A DNA stretch of 64,000 nucleotides from Ralstonia soli (GCF_023955655.1 NZ_JAMXHT010000003.1:310001-374000), one strand, 5' to 3'. Shown: positions 17,622-26,846, numbered from the stretch's first letter. A program made the numbers and translations. The notes: generated from the letters alone by a model not told the origin.

Positions 17622-18134
17622 CTACTTATCGAACCAGTATTCGAACTCGGTGCGGTTCTGGTTGAAGGACTTGGAGTCGGCAACTGTTTCCGCGCGTACG
17701 ATGCCCCGAATGTTGCGGAATTTGCCAGTGCCACCTGTGATATCCAACTCGGTTAGGTTCTTCAGGCGGTCGCTGCCCTGCAGCTTGTGATTGAGGACGT
17801 ATCCGCGCGCAAAAATCTTGTCGCCATTCTCCATCCTGTATTCGACATAGCTGCGGCCGAGCCCGTTCAAGTCGGTCAGGTCGCTTGTGGCACGGATGAT
17901 GGCCTCTTTGAGAACGATGCCCTCGATTCTCTGGTCTTTGCCGCCGTAACTGCGCACTAGCTCGTATAGTCGTAGCTTGTGCTCAGGCACGTCACCGACT
18001 TCAAGAATATGTTGCTGCGTGTACTTGTTTCCGCTCGCTGGTGCATCAAACGAGACGACATGCTTTTCCTGCGCAACAGCGATTGTCGAAGCGAAAAGCA
18101 CGCTCCATAGCGCTGCAAACGTTCTCAGTTGCAT
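17622..18134 (-). CDS. Secreted small barrel-like protein, unknown function
   Basis: A 170-residue protein with a signal peptide (MQLRTFAALWSVLFASTIAVAQ). The mature part ends with DITGGTGKFRNIRGIVRAE and a terminal aromatic strand EFEYWFDK. The GGTGKF...RG pattern recalls allene-oxide-cyclase/dirigent-like barrels, in which a similar turn occurs. This is a fold-level guess only. The ATG at 18134 follows GGGAGAAGG. It is exported, and the ligand or role is unknown. Confidence 0.65.
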   Translation of the reverse strand: MQLRTFAALWSVLFASTIAVAQEKHVVSFDAPASGNKYTQQHILEVGDVPEHKLRLYELVRSYGGKDQRIEGIVLKEAIIRATSDLTDLNGLGRSYVEYRMENGDKIFARGYVLNHKLQGSDRLKNLTELDITGGTGKFRNIRGIVRAETVADSKSFNQNRTEFEYWFDK

Positions 18135-18330
18135 GGCCTTCTCCCGGCGGGGAACTGGCTGCACTCTAGCAAGCCCGCATGGACCAACGCAAGACGACAG
18201 GTTGGAGGTGTCGGCGGAGCTGAAGTGAATCGAACGCCCGCTTCTGGCCGAGAGCGGCCCGACGCCGAGCACAATCGAGCGTTCCTCCTGGGCGCTGGTA
18301 TCTGTCCCAGGATTTAAGCAAGACCAGCGA

Positions 18331-18714
18331 CTACCTTGCGAGCTCGTTGTAGATTTCGGACTCGGAAGGCTTTGCGAGCAAACCCTCCGGCGTGGGGCCG
18401 GCCTCCTTGCGAAATGCCGGCATGACGACTTTCAAGTGGTTGGCGTAGGCGCCCTCCGATTCGTACACCTCGTACCAAAGGAACGTGATTGGCGTCTTGG
18501 TGCTGCGATGCAGCCGAAACGTGGCGCCGGGCTCCGCCTTGCGCAGATACTGGATGCGCTTCAGATATTGAGCTTGTAGCTCGTCTTCACGTCCTGCTGC
18601 AGGAAACACCTTCACCAGCACCACAACGGGTCCGTCAGCGAACGCAGCAGTGACAGGAGCGAGAGCAGAAAACGCAAGGACTGTCGAAGTCAGAGTCTTT
18701 CGTAGGCTGTGCAC
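18331..18714 (-). CDS. Exported antibiotic-biosynthesis-monooxygenase (ABM) domain protein
   Basis: A 127-residue protein. The GTG at 18714 follows GGAGA and begins a signal peptide (VHSLRKTLTSTVLAFSALAPVTAAFA). The mature part is an ABM-type ferredoxin-like domain: VVVLVKVFPAAGREDELQAQYL, EPGATFRLHRSTKTPITFLWYEVYESEGAYANHLKV. ABM domains occur in quinol monooxygenases such as YgiN and in heme-degrading enzymes. Export to the periplasm is unusual for that family. The substrate is unknown. Confidence 0.7.
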   Translation of the reverse strand: MHSLRKTLTSTVLAFSALAPVTAAFADGPVVVLVKVFPAAGREDELQAQYLKRIQYLRKAEPGATFRLHRSTKTPITFLWYEVYESEGAYANHLKVVMPAFRKEAGPTPEGLLAKPSESEIYNELAR

Positions 18715-19145
18715 GGCATCTCCATTAACGAACTGAACGAAATGATGAGCACCGGGAGGATAGTCAGCATACCCGGGTCGTAGGCTCGCCACTCCCCTCA
18801 GAAGGGAGAGACGTGGTCCCTCGCTCGGCACGACGCCCTCGATGCTGGGTGGCCGCTCCTGGCCGCGGATTCAACCGGTCGATGCAACAGATTGATGGAA
18901 TCGTTCCGCCGGCATATCGGCCAGCGACTGCCTCCTCAGAGGCCCCTGACAGTTCAGGACGCCGCCAGGGACATTTTCCAGTCTCGGCCAGCAGATCCAT
19001 ACATGCCAATTACCCTGGATGCCCTGACGCCGTAGATCGCTGACAGTCCTGAGTATGGTCAGCCAGCATCGGCCGGTGCCAATAGGCGACGCGTAGTACT
19101 TACCACCAATCGACATGTATTGACACCGCGAGCGTTCAAGCGTCG
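18715..19145. other. Intergenic stretch between ABM gene and glycosylase
   Basis: In this gap of about 430 bp I find no gene with a ribosome site or family similarity. A minus-strand frame (18871-19185) is open but overlaps the glycosylase end and lacks recognisable features. Confidence 0.4.
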
Positions 19146-19673
19146 TCAGCCACGCTTGTCCAGCCATGGCCGCAACTCCCGCCACGCATGCAGCTTTTCC
19201 GAATATGGCACGGTATGTGCCGGACTGCTGGAAGGAAGCCTGAGAACGTGATGATGATCCCCGTGCTGACCGAGCGCCTTCAATCCAATGCGCTCCGCCG
19301 TGCCGCCATTGAACGCAATCACAGCCAGCTTCGGCAGCGATTCGATCAAACCCACCAGATCATTGCCGGCATGGCCGCGAATCTTGCTGTCCGAACTACC
19401 TTCGCGCTTCGCTTCCGCCACCACGTCCCATAGACCCACGTGATGAGCCAGCAGCGTTTGCAGACGCACTGCGTAGTCCACGTGCACCAAGTCTTCGCCC
19501 AGGATATCGCCAACCAACCGCCAAAAGTGATTGTGCTTGTAGGCGTAGTACTGCGCTTGCGCAAGCGATGCTTCGCCGGGCAGGCTGCCCAGGATCAACA
19601 CGCGCGTATGCGTGTCGACCACAGGAGGAAAGCATCGCTTGAGCGTCACTGCAGTGGACGAATCGCTGATCAA
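19146..19673 (-). CDS. Hypoxanthine/uracil-DNA glycosylase (UDG family 6 type), complete copy
   Basis: A 175-residue DNA-deoxyinosine glycosylase-like protein. The features are [27 protein letters not shown] (active-site loop and the Asn of NxFW), [16 protein letters not shown] and the C-terminal RLPSSSPAH loop. It should excise deaminated bases from DNA. The N-terminus has no ATG: the likely start is the TTG at 19673, whose TTGA overlaps the htpG stop, so translation is probably coupled to htpG; a GTG at 19649 is an alternative. Two diverged 3' fragments of this gene lie at 11472 and 16043. Confidence 0.85.
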   Translation of the reverse strand: MISDSSTAVTLKRCFPPVVDTHTRVLILGSLPGEASLAQAQYYAYKHNHFWRLVGDILGEDLVHVDYAVRLQTLLAHHVGLWDVVAEAKREGSSDSKIRGHAGNDLVGLIESLPKLAVIAFNGGTAERIGLKALGQHGDHHHVLRLPSSSPAHTVPYSEKLHAWRELRPWLDKRG

Positions 19674-21592
19674 GCCAGCAGGCGGTTCACACGCTGCACA
19701 TAGGCCGCCGGGTCCGTCAGCGAGCCGCCTTCGGCCAGCAGCGCTTGATCGAACAGCACGTGCAGGCGATCTTCAAACGCGGCGCGATCGGCTTCGTTGC
19801 CCGTGACAGTTTCCAGCAGCGCAAGCTTGCGCACGAGCGGATGCGTCGGGTTCAGCTCCAGCACCGGCTTGCTCTCAGGCGCTTGCTGGCCGGCTTGCTT
19901 GAGCAGACGCGCCAGCGTGCCGCTGATGTCGCCATCGTCTGCCACCAGGCACGACGGCGAATCGGTCAGGCGGTGCGTGATACGCACGTCCTTTGCCTTG
20001 TCGGCCAGCACCGCCTTGGCGCGCTCGACCAGCGCCTTGAACTCGCCTTCCACCTTGGCGTGCTCGGCCTTCTCGGCTTCGTCTTCCATGGCACCCAGGT
20101 CGAGATCGCCGCGCGCCACCGACACCAGTTCCTTCTCTTCGAAGTCGTGCAGGAACGAGAGCATCCACTCGTCCACGCGGTCGGTCAGCAGCAGCACTTC
20201 CACGCCCTTCTTGCGGAAGATTTCCAGGTGCGGGCTCGACTTGGCGGCCTGCCAGTTGTCGGCGGTCACGTAGTAGATCTTGCCCTGGCCTTCCTTCATG
20301 CGGCCGATGTAGTCCGTCAGCGAGACGGTCTGCGCACTGTCTTCGTTGTGCGTGGAGGCAAAGCGCAGCAGCTTGGCAATGCGGTCCTTGTTGGCGTGGT
20401 CTTCGCCAATGCCCTCCTTCAGCACCTGGCCGAAGTGCTGCCAGAACGTGGCGTACTTCCCCTTTTCAGCCGCGTCATCCGACTCGGCCATCGATTCGAG
20501 CATGCCCAGCACGCGCTTGGTCGAGCCCTCGCGGATGGCCTTCACGTCGCGGCTTTCCTGCAGGATTTCGCGCGACACGTTCAGCGGCAGGTCCGCCGAA
20601 TCAATCACGCCCTTCACGAAGCGCAGGTAGCCCGGCAGCAGTTGCTCGGCGTCGTCCATGATGAAGACGCGCTTGACGTACAGCTTCAGGCCGCTGCGGC
20701 GTTCACGGTCCCACAGGTCGAACGGCGCGTTGGTGGGCAAGTACAGCAGTTGCGTATATTCGCTGCGGCCTTCCACGCGGTTATGCGTCCAGGCGAGCGG
20801 CTTGCCGTTTTCGTGCGCGATGTGCTGGTAGAAAGCGATGTACTGCTCGTCCGTCACGTCGGCGCGCGGGCGGGCCCACAAGGCGCTGCCCTGGTTGATG
20901 GTTTCCCATTCGTCCTGGGCGACCATTTCCTTCTTCTCTTCGTCCCACGCTTCCTTGCGCATCTGGATCGGCAGGGAGATATGGTCCGAATACTTCTGCA
21001 CGACCGACTTCACGCGCCAGGCATTGAGGAAATCGTCCTCGCCCTCGCGCAGGTGCAGCGTGATGGTGGTGCCGCGCTCGGCGCGCTCGATGGTGTCGAC
21101 CGTGAATTCGCCGTCGCCGGTGCTTTCCCAGCGCACGCCTTCATTGGCGGCCACGCCGGCGCGGCGCGATTCCACCGTCACGCGGTCGGCCACGATGAAG
21201 GCCGAGTAGAAGCCCACGCCAAACTGGCCGATGAGGGCGGCGTCTTTCTGCTGATCGCCCGAGAGCTGGCTGAAGAACTCGCGCGTGCCCGAGCGGGCGA
21301 TGGTACCGAGGTTGCGGATGGCCTCGTCGCGGCTCATGCCGATGCCGTTGTCGGCAATGGTGATGGTGCGTGCGGCGGCATCAAAGCCGATGCGGATGCC
21401 CAGCTCGCCGCCGCCTTCGAGCAACGACGGGTCGGCGATGCCCTCGAAGCGCAGCTTGTCCACCGCATCCGACGCATTGGAAACCAGTTCCCGCAGGAAG
21501 ATTTCCTTGTTGCTGTACAGCGAGTGGATCATCAGATGCAGAAGCTGTTTCACTTCTGCCTGGAAAGCCATCTTCTCGTGCGGTGCGCTCAT
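19670..21592 (-). CDS. htpG: Chaperone protein HtpG (Hsp90)
   Basis: A 640-residue Hsp90 homologue of normal length for proteobacteria. The N-terminal GHKL ATPase contains [17 protein letters not shown] (ATP/Mg Asn), [26 protein letters not shown] and [14 protein letters not shown]. The middle domain includes [24 protein letters not shown], which carries the catalytic Arg region. The C-terminal dimerisation domain is present. It is an ATP-driven cytosolic chaperone acting in heat and other stress. The stop overlaps the TTG start of the glycosylase gene. Confidence 0.97.
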   Translation of the reverse strand: MSAPHEKMAFQAEVKQLLHLMIHSLYSNKEIFLRELVSNASDAVDKLRFEGIADPSLLEGGGELGIRIGFDAAARTITIADNGIGMSRDEAIRNLGTIARSGTREFFSQLSGDQQKDAALIGQFGVGFYSAFIVADRVTVESRRAGVAANEGVRWESTGDGEFTVDTIERAERGTTITLHLREGEDDFLNAWRVKSVVQKYSDHISLPIQMRKEAWDEEKKEMVAQDEWETINQGSALWARPRADVTDEQYIAFYQHIAHENGKPLAWTHNRVEGRSEYTQLLYLPTNAPFDLWDRERRSGLKLYVKRVFIMDDAEQLLPGYLRFVKGVIDSADLPLNVSREILQESRDVKAIREGSTKRVLGMLESMAESDDAAEKGKYATFWQHFGQVLKEGIGEDHANKDRIAKLLRFASTHNEDSAQTVSLTDYIGRMKEGQGKIYYVTADNWQAAKSSPHLEIFRKKGVEVLLLTDRVDEWMLSFLHDFEEKELVSVARGDLDLGAMEDEAEKAEHAKVEGEFKALVERAKAVLADKAKDVRITHRLTDSPSCLVADDGDISGTLARLLKQAGQQAPESKPVLELNPTHPLVRKLALLETVTGNEADRAAFEDRLHVLFDQALLAEGGSLTDPAAYVQRVNRLLA

Positions 21593-21694
21593 GGTGTGCG
21601 TAAAAAGTCAGAAAAGTGGAAAGAGAAGCGGGCTACACCTTACGCGTGCGCCCGCATGAATTTGTGAAGCTAGATAAGGCGGATGGCCCGGTTT

Positions 21695-23170
21695 TCAAGC
21701 CCCGCGATCGAGCTGCTCGGCCAGGAAGCGGAGCATGTCCGGATCGGCGCTGGTGGCAATGTTGAAGCGCATCCACGTGGAGGGCATCTGCGACGGCGAG
21801 AACAGGCTCCCCGGCGCAAACACGTAGCCCTGCTCGTGGCCGGCACGGGCGATGGCGTTGGTGTCCTGCCCGGTATCGGCCCAGAGGAACATGCCCGCGC
21901 CCTGCTGGGCAAACAGCTTCAAGCCCATGCGCTCCAGATTGCGCTGCACGCCGTCACGGGCGCGATCCAAGCGGCTGCGCACGCGATCGACGTGCTTGCG
22001 GTACTGGCCTTCGGTGAGGATCTTGTACAGCACCCGCTCGTTGATCTCGGGCGTGGTCAGCCCCGCCAGCAGCTTGCTGTCGGTCAAATTCTTGGCCAAC
22101 TCCGGATGGCACGCGATGAAGCCCACACGCAAGTTGATCGCCAGCGTCTTGGAGAAACTGCTCAGGTAGATCACGCGGCGCAACTGGTCGAGGCTTGCCA
22201 GGCGCGTGCCTTGGTGCCCGGGTGGGGCAAGGTCCCCGTAGATATCGTCTTCGACGATCAGGAAGCCGTATTGCTCGGCCAGCCGTAACAGCTGGAACGC
22301 CTTCGCGGCGGAGAGCGACGTGCCCGTCGGATTGTGCAGGATCGAGTTGATGATCAGCAGCTTGGGCCGACGCACCTGCACCAGCCCCTCCAACGCGACG
22401 AGGTCCGGCCCCTCGGTGGTGTAAGGCACGCCGATCACCTGTGCGCCCTGTGCGGCGAAGCGGCCAAACATCAGGAACCACGCCGGGTCAGCCACCAGCA
22501 CCGTATCGCCGGGCTGCACGTACTGGCGTGCAATCAGGTCGAGCGATGAAGTGATGCCCGAGGTCATGACGATCTGGTCGGGCCGCGCGCCGATCTCCAG
22601 TTCCGCAAGGCGGGTCTGCAATTGCTGGCGCAGCGGCAAAAAGCCTTGCGGCAAGCCGGGCGCCAGAAACTGGCTGCCGTTTTGGCGGCCCAGTGTGCGC
22701 AGTGCGTTGGCAATCAACTCGCCATCCAGCCAGCCGTTGGGCAAGAAGCCCGTTCCTGGCGACTTGCGCGGCTCGGCCGACAGAAACATGTTCCGCAGCA
22801 GCCAGGTCACATCGACCTTGCGCCCAACCGCCAGCGGTGCAACAGGCTCCTCGGGCAGCGGCGTGTGGCGCTCCTTCACATAGAAGCCCGAGCCCCGGCG
22901 CGATTCCAGATAGCCCTGCGCCACCAGCCGCTCATAGGCCTCGACCACCGTGAAGCGCGAAATGCTCTTCTCCTGTGCCAGTTGCCGGATCGAGGGCATG
23001 CGCATGCCGGCGCGGAAGACGCGCTCGTCGATGCGCATGCGCGCCCACTCCGTCAGCTGGTCCACGAGCGTCATCTGCGCCGACGGAATCGGGTCGGGCA
23101 ATTGCTCCGCGGCCGGCCGGGCGGCAGCGCGCCGGGCATCCAGACTGACGATTTGGGAGGAAGCGGTCAT
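21695..23170 (-). CDS. MocR-family regulator (GntR HTH plus aminotransferase-like domain)
   Basis: A 491-residue protein. Residues 25-95 are a GntR winged helix (GMRMPSIRQLAQEKSISRFTVVEAYERLVAQGYLESRRGSGFYV). Residues 130-491 are a fold-type I aminotransferase-like domain with the PLP lysine in YLSSFSKTLAINLRVGFIA. MocR proteins use PLP or PLP-amino-acid adducts as effectors and usually control vitamin B6, GABA, taurine or amino-acid export genes. The start at 23170 is the first sensible ATG. It is divergent from alaX and an EamA exporter, which are likely targets. TGTACAG repeats lie in between. Confidence 0.88.
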   Translation of the reverse strand: MTASSQIVSLDARRAAARPAAEQLPDPIPSAQMTLVDQLTEWARMRIDERVFRAGMRMPSIRQLAQEKSISRFTVVEAYERLVAQGYLESRRGSGFYVKERHTPLPEEPVAPLAVGRKVDVTWLLRNMFLSAEPRKSPGTGFLPNGWLDGELIANALRTLGRQNGSQFLAPGLPQGFLPLRQQLQTRLAELEIGARPDQIVMTSGITSSLDLIARQYVQPGDTVLVADPAWFLMFGRFAAQGAQVIGVPYTTEGPDLVALEGLVQVRRPKLLIINSILHNPTGTSLSAAKAFQLLRLAEQYGFLIVEDDIYGDLAPPGHQGTRLASLDQLRRVIYLSSFSKTLAINLRVGFIACHPELAKNLTDSKLLAGLTTPEINERVLYKILTEGQYRKHVDRVRSRLDRARDGVQRNLERMGLKLFAQQGAGMFLWADTGQDTNAIARAGHEQGYVFAPGSLFSPSQMPSTWMRFNIATSADPDMLRFLAEQLDRGA

Positions 23171-23201
23171 GACGGGGGGAGCAAAAGAAGGCGCCGAAAA
23201 C

Positions 23202-23243
23202 TGTACAGAAAGCGCCACGACAAAGTGTACAGGTACTGTACAG
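23202..23243. promoter_or_regulatory. Three TGTACAG repeats: candidate MocR operator
   Basis: TGTACAG occurs at 23202, 23226 and 23237 in the divergent region between the MocR gene and alaX. The first and third copies extend to the palindrome CTGTACAG. Spacing is 24 and 11 bases, about two helical turns and one. MocR dimers typically bind direct repeats near their own promoter, so these are good operator candidates. Confidence 0.6.
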
Positions 23244-23301
23244 ACACACTTCGGTAGGATCAAGGTCAGAAATCTGCAACCCGTCAATCGGAGACCTCAC
23301 C

Positions 23302-24021
23302 ATGCCCACGCTCAAGCGCTTTGACGAAGACGCCTACCGCACCACCTGCGACGCCACCGTCATCGCCGTGCACCCGGAGGGCATCGAGCTGGACGCCACG
23401 GTGTTCTACGCCCGCAGTGGCGGCCAGGCGGGGGACACCGGCACGCTGGTCCTGGGTGACGGGCAAGCCGTGGCGATTGCCGACACCGTCTATAGCCCGG
23501 ATCGCCAGACCGTGCTGCACGTGCCGGCCGAGGACGCGGACCTATCCCGGCTCGCGCCCGGCACGCCGGTGACCGCCGCCATCGACTGGGAGCGCCGCCA
23601 CCGGCTGATGCGGCTGCATACGTGCCTGCACCTGCTGGGCTCGCTGATTCCTGTGCCGGTCACGGGCTGCGGCATCTCGCCGGATTCCGGGCGCGTCGAT
23701 TTCGATCTGCCCGAATCGACCCTGGACCGCGACACGCTCACCACACAGCTCAACGAACTCATCAGCCGCAACACGCCGGTGCGCATCGACCTGATCACGC
23801 CGGAAGAACTGGCCGCGCAGCCTGAACTCGTGCGCACCGTCGGCGCGGCGCCACCGGCGGGCGCGTCGGCCATCCGCATCATCCATATCGACGGCATCGA
23901 CCGCCAGCCCTGCGGCGGCACCCACGTGCGCGCCACCGGCGAGATTGGGCGCGTGGTCGTCACCAAGATCGAAAAGAAGAGCCGCCAGAACCGCCGCGTT
24001 GCTGTGGCATTTGCGGACTGA
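23302..24021 (+). CDS. Alanyl-tRNA editing protein AlaX
   Basis: A 239-residue stand-alone editing domain related to AlaRS. The zinc/catalytic motifs are HTCLH (HxxxH, about residue 105) and CGGTH near residue 205, with FYARSGGQAGDTGTL at the N-terminus. It hydrolyses Ser-tRNA(Ala) or Gly-tRNA(Ala) in trans. The ATG at 23302 follows GGAGA. It is first in a plus-strand group with the EamA exporter 13 bases downstream, and divergent from a MocR regulator, suggesting joint control of amino-acid quality and export. Confidence 0.9.
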   Translation: MPTLKRFDEDAYRTTCDATVIAVHPEGIELDATVFYARSGGQAGDTGTLVLGDGQAVAIADTVYSPDRQTVLHVPAEDADLSRLAPGTPVTAAIDWERRHRLMRLHTCLHLLGSLIPVPVTGCGISPDSGRVDFDLPESTLDRDTLTTQLNELISRNTPVRIDLITPEELAAQPELVRTVGAAPPAGASAIRIIHIDGIDRQPCGGTHVRATGEIGRVVVTKIEKKSRQNRRVAVAFAD

Positions 24022-24034
24022 ATGGACGCCCGCC

Positions 24035-24976
24035 ATGAGCAAGTCAGCCACCCTGCCCCTGCACCACACACCGGACCACGCTGAACGCCGCGGCCTGCTG
24101 CTCGGCTTCGTCGGCGTGGCCATCTTCAGCCAGACACTGCCATTCACGCGCATGGCCGTGGCCGAGTTGGATCCCACGTTCGTCGCACTGGCGCGGGCTG
24201 TACTGGCGAGTGTGCTGGCGCTGGGTCTGCTGGCAGCCACGGGCGCGTTCTCTGCCGCCAAGCGGCCACGTGGCGGCCAATGGTGGCAACTCGCTGTCAC
24301 GGCGATGGGCGTGGTGGTGGGGTTTCCGCTGTTTTCATCGCTGGCGATGCGCGATGTGCCGGCCGCGCACGGCGCCATCATCACCGGCCTCCTGCCGTTG
24401 ACGACAGCCATCTTTGCTGCGTGGTTCGGGCGTGAGCGGCCTTCGAACGGGTTCTGGCTGTGCGCGGTGGCGGGCAGCGTGCTCGTCGTCTCGTTTGCGC
24501 TGCTGCAAGGTGCGGGCGCACTCCATCGCGCCGATTGGCTGCTGTTCGCCGCCATGGTGACCGGCGCCCTGGGGTATGCGACCGGCGGCCGGCTCGCACG
24601 CGAACTGGGCGGCACGCAGACAATTGCCTGGGCGCTGGTCATCTCGCTGCCCGTGCTGCTGCCGATGGTGGGCGCGCTGGCGTGGTTGCCGTCCACGCAC
24701 CAGGCCGAAGCGCTGGCGCATGCATCGGCCCGCGCCTGGGTTGGGCTGGGCTATGTGTCGGCCTTCTCGATGTTCATCGGCTTCCTGTTCTGGTATTCGG
24801 GCCTGGCCGCGGGCGGTGTTGCGCGGGTCGGCCAGATACAATTGCTGCAACCTTTCATGACGTTGATCGGCGGCTGGCTGCTGCTGGGCGAATCGCTCGA
24901 TGCGCCCACCGTGCTGTTTGCGCTGGCAGTGATTGCCGTGGTCGGCATCGGCCGGCGGACATCGGTACGCCGATAG
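24035..24976 (+). CDS. EamA/DMT-family transporter (putative metabolite exporter)
   Basis: A 313-residue inner-membrane protein with two EamA repeats and about ten membrane segments, for example LLLGFVGVAIFSQTLPFTRMAV near the start and YVSAFSMFIGFLFWYSGLAAGG in the second half. The drug/metabolite family commonly exports amino acids or analogues. The ATG at 24035 lies 13 bases past the alaX stop, so the two are probably co-transcribed. The substrate cannot be read from sequence; an amino acid is suggested by the neighbours (AlaX, RidA, aminotransferase, MocR regulator). Confidence 0.85.
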   Translation: MSKSATLPLHHTPDHAERRGLLLGFVGVAIFSQTLPFTRMAVAELDPTFVALARAVLASVLALGLLAATGAFSAAKRPRGGQWWQLAVTAMGVVVGFPLFSSLAMRDVPAAHGAIITGLLPLTTAIFAAWFGRERPSNGFWLCAVAGSVLVVSFALLQGAGALHRADWLLFAAMVTGALGYATGGRLARELGGTQTIAWALVISLPVLLPMVGALAWLPSTHQAEALAHASARAWVGLGYVSAFSMFIGFLFWYSGLAAGGVARVGQIQLLQPFMTLIGGWLLLGESLDAPTVLFALAVIAVVGIGRRTSVRR

Positions 24977-25017
24977 CGTCGTGTTCCATATTTGTTCACC
25001 CAACACAAGGAGTCTTC

Positions 25018-25488
25018 ATGTCCGCCTCGCACGACGCCCAGGCCAAGCTCAAGCAACTCGGCATCGAACTGCCCGCCGCCGGCGCCCCGGCTGCCGCCTA
25101 CGTCATGGCCGCGCAGACCGGCAACCAGGTCTTCCTGTCCGGCCACATCGCCAAGAAAGACGGCAAGCCCTGGGTCGGCAAGCTGGGCGCCGACATGACC
25201 ACCGAAGAAGGCAAGGCCGCCGCGCGTGCCATCGCCATCGACCTGCTGGCCACGCTGAACACGCACCTGGGCGGTGATCTGGGCCGCGTCAAGCGCATCG
25301 TCAAGGTGATGAGCCTCGTCAACTCCACGCAGGAGTTCACCGAGCAACACCTGGTGACCAACGGCGCCTCGGAGCTGCTGGCTGAAGTGTTTGGCGACGC
25401 AGGCAAGCACGCCCGCAGCGCCTTCGGCGTCGCGCAGATCCCGTTCGGCGCGTGCGTCGAAATCGAGCTGATCGCCGAAGTCGCTTAA
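25018..25488 (+). CDS. RidA/YjgF-family protein
   Basis: A 156-residue protein of the longer RidA-like branch: KLKQLGIELPAAGAPAAAYV, QVFLSGHIAKKDGKPW and AFGVAQIPFGACVEIELIAEV. RidA proteins hydrolyse reactive enamine/imine intermediates released by PLP enzymes. Archetypal RidA has a conserved Arg in the SVGV-AR-PLP region. Here the equivalent is ARSAFGVAQIPFG, in which Gln replaces the Arg, so it belongs to a non-RidA subfamily and may lack imine deaminase activity. The ATG at 25018 follows AAGGAG. It lies 41 bp past the exporter and before a PLP aminotransferase. Confidence 0.87.
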   Translation: MSASHDAQAKLKQLGIELPAAGAPAAAYVMAAQTGNQVFLSGHIAKKDGKPWVGKLGADMTTEEGKAAARAIAIDLLATLNTHLGGDLGRVKRIVKVMSLVNSTQEFTEQHLVTNGASELLAEVFGDAGKHARSAFGVAQIPFGACVEIELIAEVA

Positions 25489-25609
25489 GCGTCGCATCGG
25501 TCGGGCCTCACGCCTTTTGAAGCCGAGACCCGGCCTGCTATCCTCGCTGTTTTTCCCACCTGTGGTGCCCGCTCACGAGGTGGGTACCGCGCAACACTAG
25601 GACCACACC

Positions 25610-26800
25610 ATGGACCACACCGCCTGCACCTTCTCCCACCGTGCTCAAAAACTGACCAGCTCGGCGATCCGGGAAATCCTCAAGATCACCGAACGTCCCG
25701 AGGTGATTTCGTTTGCCGGTGGCTTGCCCGCCCCGGTCACCTTCCCGGTCGAGGCGATTCAGGCGGCGTGCGCCCGCATGTTTGCAGACAATCCGCAGGC
25801 CGCCTTGCAATACGGCCCGACCGAAGGGCTGTCCGGCCTGCGTGAATGGATCGCCCAGCGCCATGGCACCACGGCCTCGCGCGTGCTGATCACGACGGGC
25901 TCGCAGCAGGGGCTGGATCTGCTGGGCAAGATCTTCATCGACCCGCAAAGCAAAGTGCTGGTGGAAACGCCCAGCTACCTGGGTGCGTTGCAATCGTTCT
26001 CGCTGTTCGAGCCGGCATACGCGTCGGTGCCCAGCGACGATCAGGGCCTGCTGCCCGAGGCGCTCACGCCCGAACTGACGGCCGGTGCGCGCTTCTTCTA
26101 CACCATCCCGAACTTCCAAAACCCGACCGGCCGCCGCCTGCCGCTGGAGCGCCGCCAAGCCCTGGTGGCCCGCGCGAAGGAACTCGGCGTGCTGCTGGTG
26201 GAAGACGACCCGTATGGTGAACTGAGCTACACCGGCGACCAACTGCCCTCGCTGCGCTCGCTCAATCCGGACGGCGTGGTCTACATGGGCTCGTTCTCGA
26301 AGATCCTGGCGCCGGGCATGCGCCTGGGCTACATCATTGCGCCCGAGCACATCCACTTCAAACTCGTGCAGGCCAAACAGGCTGCCGACCTGCACACGCC
26401 CAGCTTCACGCAGCGCGTGGCGTATGAGGTACTGAAGACGGGCCTGCTCGACACGCACATCCCGACCATCCGAGACCTGTACGGCAAGCAGTGCGAGGCG
26501 ATGCTCGATTCGCTCAAACGCCACATGCCGGCCGGCGTGCACTGGAACCGCCCGGAAGGCGGCATGTTCATCTGGGTGGAAGTGCCGGAAGGCATCGACA
26601 CGATGGCGCTGCTGGAAAAAGCCGTCGCGCGCAACGTGGCCTTCGTGCCGGGCGCGCCGTTCTACGCCAATGCGCCGCGCCGCAATACCCTGCGCCTGGC
26701 CTTTGTGACCGTGCCGCCGGAGCGCATCGAACAAGGCGTGGCCGTGCTGGGCGAACTGCTGGGCGCGGAAATTGCGGCGCTCACGCCCAAGGCTGCCTAA
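25610..26800 (+). CDS. PLP-dependent aminotransferase, class I/II (2-aminoadipate aminotransferase-like)
   Basis: A 396-residue fold-type I aminotransferase. ISFAGGLPAPVTFPVE, LQYGPTEGLSGLREWI, YTIPNFQNPTGRRL and the PLP lysine motif YMGSFSKILAPGMRLGYI match the LysN/KAT-like group with broad specificity (2-aminoadipate, branched-chain or aromatic amino acids). The ATG at 25610 is used. It is followed 46 bp later by a GST gene and preceded by a RidA-type protein, which suits handling of amino-acid intermediates. Confidence 0.9.
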   Translation: MDHTACTFSHRAQKLTSSAIREILKITERPEVISFAGGLPAPVTFPVEAIQAACARMFADNPQAALQYGPTEGLSGLREWIAQRHGTTASRVLITTGSQQGLDLLGKIFIDPQSKVLVETPSYLGALQSFSLFEPAYASVPSDDQGLLPEALTPELTAGARFFYTIPNFQNPTGRRLPLERRQALVARAKELGVLLVEDDPYGELSYTGDQLPSLRSLNPDGVVYMGSFSKILAPGMRLGYIIAPEHIHFKLVQAKQAADLHTPSFTQRVAYEVLKTGLLDTHIPTIRDLYGKQCEAMLDSLKRHMPAGVHWNRPEGGMFIWVEVPEGIDTMALLEKAVARNVAFVPGAPFYANAPRRNTLRLAFVTVPPERIEQGVAVLGELLGAEIAALTPKAA

Positions 26801-26846
26801 CTCAAGTCGTTCATCACTCAATCCATCAAGAAAGGAGCCGTCGTCG

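Noticed and set aside
11472-19673. Insertion sequence or transposon as the cause of the glycosylase copies
   Set aside because: I found no transposase, terminal inverted repeats or target-site duplications. The copies share only the coding end, which suits homologous recombination or an unseen element better.
19745-21667. A 640-codon open frame antisense to htpG
   Set aside because: The GC-rich codon pattern of htpG keeps the opposite strand open. Its translation is rich in His, Arg, Val and Ala, has no motifs, and htpG is certain.
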